Shown here: positions 57,815 through 64,000 of the stretch, in pieces | Layout: each line of letters begins with the position of its first letter | How positions within the stretch are numbered: position 1 is the stretch's first letter | NCBI GenBank assembly: GCA_934045905.1 | Contig: OW203765.1 | Coordinates: 22,445,409 to 22,509,408, forward strand | From: Leuctra nigra | Lineage: Eukaryota > Arthropoda > Insecta > Plecoptera > Leuctridae | Direction of reading: 5' to 3' | DNA: 64,000 nt | Made by a program: the position numbers and the translations under genes | Notes under the pieces: model-generated | The model's database searches: none | What the model was told of the DNA's origin: nothing | The model's input: the letters and a program-made list of their open reading frames with translations, nothing else

Positions 57815-58996
57815 ATGTCGTCGGCTGAGCCTGAAAATACAGGCAGTTCTTCGCAAAAAGCTTTTCAGAACGCTGTCGAAAGTTACAACGGAGCTGTACG
57901 CGAAGGCTACCAATGGTCGCAGACAATCAACGAACTGGAAGCGTATGTGACCGTTCCGGAATACATACTGAAGTCAAAGCAACTCCGTGTCGAAGTAACG
58001 GCAACGAGCATCTCGGTGACGGCGGCAATCGTCAACGCCGCAACAAATGCCGCTAGCTGGGAGACTTTGGTGAAGGGTGATTTGCCGTGGAAGACTAATA
58101 AACTTGAGAGCTTGTGGACTCTCGAGCCCGGCAAGCATGTACAAGTAAGTAACTACAATTGGTCAACAGTAGTACCTACTTAACCCTTTAACGCGTATGC
58201 ACGTATCTCGTACGTGCTGGCATTCATTCTACATATACATAGAATTTTTTTTTTTTTGCTAAACAAATTTTTTTTTAATTTTTTTTTTAAATTTTAAAAA
58301 TTTGCTTAATATTTGATAGCTTTATATTCTCATCATACAAAAATCTGCTTCCTAACACATCGCAAAAAGGATATAGAATTTTTACCTCTCTACCTACCTA
58401 CAAATTAACTCACTAGTTAAAGGGTTAACTAGGTACCATGTTGGTTTTTGTGCTAGAACTTTTCGTTAAAAGTCAAAAAGTCGCAATTCATTACGAGCTC
58501 TCCTCAAGAATCTGTAATTCTACCTTCATCCAATCATATATTCGTAATGGACAATGGTGACATTAGTAATTGTGTAAGAGCAAGAAAATTGGAATGGCCT
58601 TCTACCTCTGAGGTACAGATTGTCTTTCCTTGGTATGCTGTTTTGTAATTTCAACGACTGTATTAATCATCACAGATCCATCTGGAGAAAGTCCAGGAGC
58701 GCTGGTGGGAGAATCTCCTCGTGGGCGAACCGACCATCAACCTGAAACTGATCGACGCCTCTCGACCGATGGAAGACTTGCCGGAGCACGACCAGATGAA
58801 GATCGCGGAGCTCGTGTGGCAGGACGAGCAGAAGAAGCGACCGACGACGAGCAACAACCTCGAGTCGGTGCTGAAAGACGCGTGGGATCTCAAGGGATCG
58901 CCGTTCAAAGGAACTCCGTACGATCCGTCCTGCGTACAGTTCCAGAACAATGCGAGTCAAGATGCACAGCATCTCCAGCAGTGGTTGAAGAAGTGA
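57815..58996 (+). CDS. Nudcd3-like: NudC domain-containing protein 3-like (CS-domain co-chaperone), two exons
   Basis: Exons are 57815-58144 and 58676-58996, joined in phase 0 (CAA|GTAAGT...CACAG|ATC), giving 216 residues. The CS/p23-like domain spans about residues 30-125 and starts YNGAVREGYQWSQTINELE. It includes SLWTLEPGKHVQ, the conserved W of these domains and ERWWENLLVGEP. The tail ends with GWDLKGSPFKGTPYDPS-type motifs (here DAWDLKGSPFKGTPYDPS), characteristic of NUDCD3. NUDCD3 works with HSP90 and stabilises dynein-pathway clients in vertebrates. Human NUDCD3 is 361 residues with an N-terminal NudC_N region that is absent here. Upstream exons could supply it (AAG directly precedes the ATG and might be an acceptor), but I found none. 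An in-frame TAA at 57794-57796 supports the start at 57815 if the gene is two-exon. Confidence 0.88.
58145..58675 (+). other. Intron of the NudC-domain gene
   Basis: The intron is 531 bases, GTAAGT...CACAG, phase 0. A piggyBac-like MITE occupies 58184-58424, nearly half of it. Confidence 0.88.
58184..58424. mobile_element. 241-bp piggyBac-like MITE with TTAA target sites
   Basis: The ends CCCTTTAAC and GTTAAAGGG are perfect 9-base inverted repeats. They are flanked by TTAA at 58180-58183 and 58425-58428. CCC...GGG ends at TTAA are the signature of piggyBac-type elements. The interior is T/A-rich and non-coding. It starts 40 bases after the splice donor without touching either splice site. 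Confidence 0.8.
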
Positions 58997-60696
58997 GGTT
59001 ATTCGAAGTAGTGCAGCAGTTGTGATAAACATTTGAGAATACTTTATAGACTATAAACATTTGTTATAAATTTTATTACAAATTTTCCTGTTTTTTTATG
59101 CTGGATAATGTTTTAATACATCACCTCAGTAGAACCCTGACTCATATTTTTATTGATATTGTGTTTTAAAATACCGTTAGCAGTTTAAGCAAGTGTATAA
59201 GTGTCGCTCCATTGATCATGAACCACTGTTCAAGTAGCTATAAGCTTGTTACTAATTAATACAGTTATCTGACTGTTCGGTGTCGTTTCAATAGATGTAC
59301 TATTTATTTACATAGCCTATTGCTGTGGTGTCGTGGGAATGGAAGTTACTGTATGTAGCATACCTACTCTCAATGTATAGAATCGCAGTAGAAACCAATG
59401 CGTACAAATTACTACTTTCCAATACAAATTAAACCCCATCCCTGATAATATAAAAATTAATATGTAGGGGCATGGTTGGGGGTTATCTTTTTTCCTGAGA
59501 GCAGCAACGCAAACATCCAGTATTTTCTTATCTAAGTAATTTGATCTTGATTAATTATCATCTTATTTTATCTGATGATTGATGAGATTGGTAAATAAAC
59601 TTGATACAAATTGTCCTAATTATATGGTTATATTTTGTCTGAAATGTCATTGTATTTTTCAATTAAATTTAACTTTATTTTGTATTAATACAAAAAAGTA
59701 CCTACGATATTCAGGCATTGCTGCCTGATCTTTCAGACCATGTTACAGGTAATATAGGAAGAGTCTATGCAGGCTCTCGACCAAACTATATTATTTGGTA
59801 AAGGCGATGCTCAAGTAGAAGTCTCGGCTAGATGTCTGAATTAATATGCTTATTTAATAGATAATTTTCTTCTGCACCATATAAATAAACGCAAGAAAAA
59901 GTGTTCAAGCCGAACTAATTTAGTATAATTTAAATTTCTAAGTTATATCACTTTATAAATGTGACTTAGCCCTATCTTTAACATGGCAATTTGAAAAACA
60001 CTGTAATTTTCCTAGTAAATATTAGATTTAAACTATTTTCTGCCAATAGATTTTTTCCAAAAACTAATATGTGGATTTTTCTATGAACTCCTTCCGTACG
60101 TTTTTAAAAGTTATATGCCAAAATCTAAATAATTATCCTATACCTCCTGTGTTAAAATTTCCTCATATAAGTTACAAGACATTTTGATAAATCTTTTACA
60201 TAGTAAAAATGTTGTTAAAAATAATAATAATTTAAACAAAAAATATTTTCGGAGATATCTACTTGGAGATATCTACTTAAAACATGTTCCCGAAAATCGT
60301 ATAAACACTGCATCCTACATAAAATAATGTCTTTGAGTTTTTTTATTTAAATCAATCAAACAGCACCTAAATATTGACTTTACAAACGCAACCAATGTTC
60401 CTCTGTAAAGACAAGGATACTGATACAGCACGACATACTTTTTGGAAGAAAACAAAAATAAACAACGTCTAACGCCTGAGAGATAGTTTACTAATACTAC
60501 ATATGTGTATGGCGGGACAGTATCGAATAAAATGACTGCGTTGGTTACCGCAGTTTTCTGTATGTACTTACCTCTGGCATAGACTAAATAACCTCTGGTA
60601 CTGGTACGAACTCAAAGTGATAAGTTACGATTATTTTTCGAAAAATATTGTATTTAACACTTTAAAGTCGTACCAGAGGTCATAGTGTACTCACAG
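58997..60696. other. 3' flank of the NudC-domain gene, non-coding
   Basis: AT-rich. There is no canonical AATAAA within the first ~150 bases after the stop, although AATACA occurs near 59114 and AATAAA near 59595. No other gene is supported. Confidence 0.5.
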
Positions 60697-61053
60697 TGTA
60701 GTGTGTGGCATTATTTAGTCTGAAAAATGGTTTTAAATTTGAACCAATAGGAGGATTTGGCTGAAACTTTTTATGATTTGGTACAATGTTGGTTGCAATG
60801 TTTTTGCTAAATTTCAAATTGATCGATGCAACCAATCGAAAGATATCTTTTTTTAAATTTGAACCAATCACGGGAGCCCGTTCAAAAATGATCCCAGGGA
60901 CAGCATAGAGTATACGTTAGTATGTGTACAAAATTTCAGATCGATTGCTTGAGCGGTTTGACCTGGGCTGTGACCACAAAAAAAAAAAAAAAAAAACAAA
61001 AAAAAACAGAGAAAGTGCCATAAGAGTACCGTGGTGACGCTCGCTCAAAAAGA
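60697..61053 (-). repeat. Repeat family R, copy 1 (minus, 5' portion)
   Basis: On the minus strand it begins TTGAGCGAGCGTCACCACGG, then TACTCTTATGGCACTTTCTC and a T-rich run (poly-A at 60979-61009 on plus). It continues GTGGTCACAGCCCAGGTCAA and CAGATCGAT-type words to TTTCAGCCAAATCCTCC. This is the same order as copies 2 and 3 but only about the first 350 bases are present. Confidence 0.85.
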
Positions 61054-61444
61054 ACTTGAACTTTTAAAAAGTTCCTATATTTGGACGTGAACTGAACTTT
61101 TAAAAAGATCGTTTAAAAAAGGAACTTCCTCAACACTGCGAGTACGACTGGTAGCCGCTGTAAGGGGCAAGTTTTATCAGGACATTCGGAGGTTAGGTGA
61201 CTATACTGTTATTTACATTAATATCACTGTTGAATAGTTAGTGATTATTGTCTGGATTTATGAGGTAAATTATATTATGTATATAGTGATTGTTCCTTTT
61301 ATGTAACTAATAATAGAGTCACTATCTGTATTGAATAAAAAATGAATGATATGGAAACTAGGTGATGTCAGGAAATAAGTCGCATGCATTGGATTGCAGT
61401 CAGATAAGAAAAACACATAGCTACTGCTTGTACATCAGACATGT

Positions 61445-61450
61445 TTTATT
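61445..61450 (-). terminator. Poly(A) signal AATAAA of the Gly/Ala-rich gene
   Basis: AATAAA on the minus strand lies about 90 bases after the TAG stop at 61540-61542, giving a short 3'UTR. It supports the neighbouring ORF as a real last exon. Confidence 0.6.
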
Positions 61451-61539
61451 TCGTGTTGTATGTTCCCATTGGTCATGACATCTGGATCCAACCAACACTC
61501 TGACAGGATCTCTGATCTCTGTCTTTGTGGCTGATAGCA

Positions 61540-61754
61540 CTAGAACCTCGCTCCTCCAAGTCCAACACCAGCATCAGCACCAGCACCAGCACCGGAACCA
61601 TAACCCTGACCTGCACCGTAACCACCAGCACCCCCAGCACTAGCGTCAGCACCAGTACCAACACCATAACCAGCACCAGCTCCAGCACCACCACCAGCAC
61701 CCTGACCTCCACCATATTGTGGATGAGCATTGGCACCATTGTTTGGTCCCATCT
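61540..61754 (-). CDS. Last exon of a Gly/Ala-rich cuticle- or silk-like protein
   Basis: The acceptor TTTCTTCCATTTTTCCAG precedes 61754. The exon reads AG ATG GGA CCA... and encodes about 70 residues ending GGARF and TAG. The composition is Gly/Ala with Tyr, Asp and Gln: MGPNNGANAHPQYGGG, then GAGAGAGYG and GAGQGYGSGAGAG repeats. Such sequences occur in insect cuticle, chorion, silk and Gly-rich secreted peptides, so no exact function can be given. The frame stays open upstream to about 61917 without an ATG, but a strong branch/pyrimidine tract marks 61755 as an intron end. The 5' exon (phase 1, presumably a signal peptide) is not found in the window. If the first exon is untranslated, translation could start at the ATG in this exon. 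Confidence 0.6.
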
Positions 61755-62092
61755 CTGGAAAAATGGAAGAAACAAAAAATGTTAAAAAATGGTGATCGAC
61801 CAATGGACCACTAGTAATTATCTTGCTATGTGACATCACGAATAAAACAGATGACAGAAGGATGTGGGCCGTGACCGTCAAGAAGGCTATGACAGCACAG
61901 TAATCAAAAGTAATCAAATAGCAAATGGATCCACTTTGAACTTCAACTGTCTTTGAAGTTTGATTTGATTGGCTCTTTCTCCCACTATATGGACAGTGCT
62001 GCTCTAGTGTGAGTAAAGAGAACTATTATTCTACATTGACTCCTCCCATCACCATTGGTCCATTGACTGTGAACAAACTATTGCGGATACGT
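61755..62092. other. Upstream intron or flank of the Gly/Ala-rich exon
   Basis: Non-coding by composition. A CCATATAGTGG word (about 61984-61994, minus sense) and a downstream ACAGTTG initiator-like word could be promoter elements, but no start codon follows. Confidence 0.35.
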
Positions 62093-62945
62093 TATCAATA
62101 TTTGAGCGAGCGTATCGAGCGTCACCACGGTACTCTTATGGCACTTTCTCTGTGTGTTTTTTTTTGTGGTCACACCCCAGGTCAAACCGCTCAAGCAATC
62201 AATCTGAAATTTTGTACACATACTAACGTACTCTATGCGGTCCCTGGGATCGTTTTTGAACGGGATACAGTGATTGGTTCAAATTTAAAAAAAATATCTT
62301 TCGATTTGTTTGTTTTATCAATTTGAAATTTTGACAAGTCATTACCACTAACATTTTACCCATTCATACAAAGTTTCAGCCAAATCCTCCCATTGGTTAA
62401 AATTTAAAACCATCTTTACTGTGATTTTTGACATTTAAACTAGAACCGTTTGACCGATCAACTTAAAACTTTGCATGGTCATTGGGACCAACATTATCTG
62501 TGTTTTGGACAATTTTCAGACAAATCTGTGTTTAAATCCAAAAGTTATTGACATTTTACGGACATTTTGCTTGTTGCTATGGATCACGGCAACATTGACG
62601 CCTCAGTTCCAATGTCCCAAGGTAGTTAGAACAGAAACTTTCAAACGCATAATTATGACACTAATAATCAACAGATCGATCGATCTGATATTGTGTAAAC
62701 ACACTTATATCATATGAGTGGTCCCAGGTATAGTTTTTGAACAAGATCCTGTGATTTTTGAAAATTAACAAGGAACCTTTCAATCATAAAGTTTCAGGTT
62801 CAATCGATCAACTTAAAACTTTACATGCTTATTGGGACCAATATTTTTGGCATTTTTGAAGATTTTCATACCAGTCTGTGACGAAATTAAAGAATTATTG
62901 GCTTTTAATGACATTTTCAATAGACAGAATTTCGGTTCGATGTGT
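62093..62945 (+). repeat. Repeat family R, copy 2 (~850 bp)
   Basis: It starts TTGAGCGAGCGTATCGAGCG and runs through CACCACGGTACTCTTATGGC, CACACCCCAGGTCAAACCGC and GGGATCGTTTTTGAACGGGA. It continues with several related ~180-base sub-blocks, each containing CGATCAACTTAAAACTTT, CATTGGGACCAACATT and ATTATTGGCTTTTAATGA words. Internally repetitive; its small ORF is not a gene. Confidence 0.85.
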
Positions 62946-63140
62946 TGCGCATATCCGTGCTCGCTCATCAACGCGTTACACAGAGCATTTTTCTAGTATT
63001 ATCAACCGTATAATTATTTTATACAGTCCATACAATCTATGCTAGATTATACCGCTGGATTATACGGATTATAGATGAACGAAATTGATGAACGAAATTG
63101 AATAATAATTATTACTACATTGTGTAAACAAACATATCTA

Positions 63141-64000
63141 ATTGAGCGAGCGTAGCGAGCGTCACCACGGTACTCTTATGGCACTTTCTCTGTTTTTTTT
63201 TTGTTTTTTTTGTGGTCACACCCCAGGTCAAACCGCTTAAGCAATCAATCTGAAATTTTGTACACATACTAACGTACTCTATGCGGTCCCTGGGATCGTT
63301 TTTGAACGGGATCCCGTGATTGGTTCAAATTTTAAAAAAATTATCTTTTGATTGGTTTGTTTTATCAATTTGAAATTTTGACAAGTCATTACTACTAACA
63401 TTTTACCCAATCATACAAAGTTTCAGCCAAATCCTCCTATTGATTAAAATTTAAAAAAATCTTTCATATTATTTTTGAAATTTAAACTAGAACCGTATGA
63501 CCGATCAACTTAAAACTTTGCATGGTCATTGGGACCAACATTATCTGTATTTTTGACAATTTTCGGACATATCTGTGTTTAAATCCAAAAGTTATTGACA
63601 TTTTACTGACATTTTGCGTGTTATCTGTCAAATTTCTCGAAAATGTTGATCACGGCTTCTTCGACTCTTTATAGTTCCAAGGTAGTTAGAGCAGAAACTT
63701 TCAAACGTGAAACTGATATGACCGTTCAACAGATCGTCTAATATTGTGTAAGTATACACACACTTTTATCATATGAGTGGTCCCAGGTATATTTTTTTTA
63801 TATCTATCCTATGATTTTTGAATTTTAACAAGGAACATTTTAATCATAAAGGTTCAATCGATCAACTTAAAACTTTGCATGGCTATTGGGACTAAAACTT
63901 TAGGAATATTTGGAGATGTTTATACCTACAAGTCTGACGAATTTCAAGAATTATTGGCTTTTAATGATATTTTCGATAGACATATTTTCGGTTTGAGGTG
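63141..64000 (+). repeat. Repeat family R, copy 3 (runs off the window end)
   Basis: It starts TTGAGCGAGCGTAGCGAGCG and follows copy 2 block for block with moderate divergence. It is cut by the window edge at GACATATTTTCGGTT. It lies about 1,048 bases after the start of copy 2, in the same orientation. Confidence 0.85.

Noticed and set aside
58630..59032. ORFs of 95-131 codons overlapping NudC-domain exon 2 in other frames
   Set aside because: They are shadow frames of the real exon; only the frame joined at 58676 continues the CS domain.
61525..61785. Plus-strand Ser/Thr-rich ORF opposite the Gly/Ala-rich exon
   Set aside because: It is the mirror of GGX/GAG codons. The minus frame has the splice acceptor, stop and poly(A) signal.
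62009..62326. 105-codon plus-strand ORF
   Set aside because: It runs into repeat-R copy 2 and is interrupted in copies 1 and 3.

Overview
This window looks like AT-rich nuclear DNA of an arthropod, most likely an insect. The evidence is intron-containing genes with GT-AG splice sites, a large secreted protein with many chitin-binding (CBM14/peritrophin-A) domains, a Gly/Ala-rich cuticle-like protein, tRNA-derived SINEs and many short terminal-inverted-repeat (TIR) elements. I cannot fix the order or species from sequence alone.

Three protein-coding genes can be supported. (1) A minus-strand gene at 2.6-9.5 kb encodes at least 1,508 residues in three exons (9225-9453, 3434-7436, 2670-2963). 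It carries nine six-cysteine CBM14 domains separated by Gly-rich, Pro/Lys-rich and Thr-rich mucin-like linkers, and a poly(A) signal lies at 2580-2585. Its signal-peptide exon is not in the adjacent sequence. The best candidate is a TATA-preceded, phase-compatible exon near 49.07-49.19 kb, which would make the gene about 46 kb long with a ~39.6-kb first intron. That candidate lacks an ATG in this sequence. (2) A plus-strand two-exon gene at 57.8-59.0 kb encodes a NudC-domain protein of the NUDCD3 type (216 residues, CS domain plus the conserved C-terminal tail, without the N-terminal NudC_N region). (3) A minus-strand exon at 61540-61754, with a poly(A) signal at 61445-61450, encodes the Gly/Ala/Tyr-rich C-terminus of a cuticle- or silk-like protein.

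The rest is non-coding and repeat-rich. 0-2.6 kb: two strong hairpins and a MITE with 75-bp inverted arms. 9.5-49 kb: no convincing coding exon. It holds tandem duplications near 11.1, 11.7 and 17.3 kb, a 594-bp foldback at 13.1 kb, scattered SINE fragments, and regulatory-looking clusters (CRE/CCAAT tandem at 26.66 kb, CCAAT/E-box pairs at 28.85 kb, NRF1-type palindrome plus CRE at 30.63 kb). 49.4-57.4 kb: dense in SINEs, PIF/Harbinger-like MITEs with TTA duplications and long poly-C tracts. 60.7-64 kb: three copies of one repeat family, two of them in opposite orientation around the Gly/Ala-rich gene.

Functionally, genes 1 and 3 fit extracellular matrix or cuticle, and gene 2 fits an intracellular HSP90-type co-chaperone. 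No operon-like or defence system is visible. The most unusual observations are the chitin-binding mosaic protein with its possible far-upstream first exon, and the 125-bp duplication that copies one of its splice acceptors.
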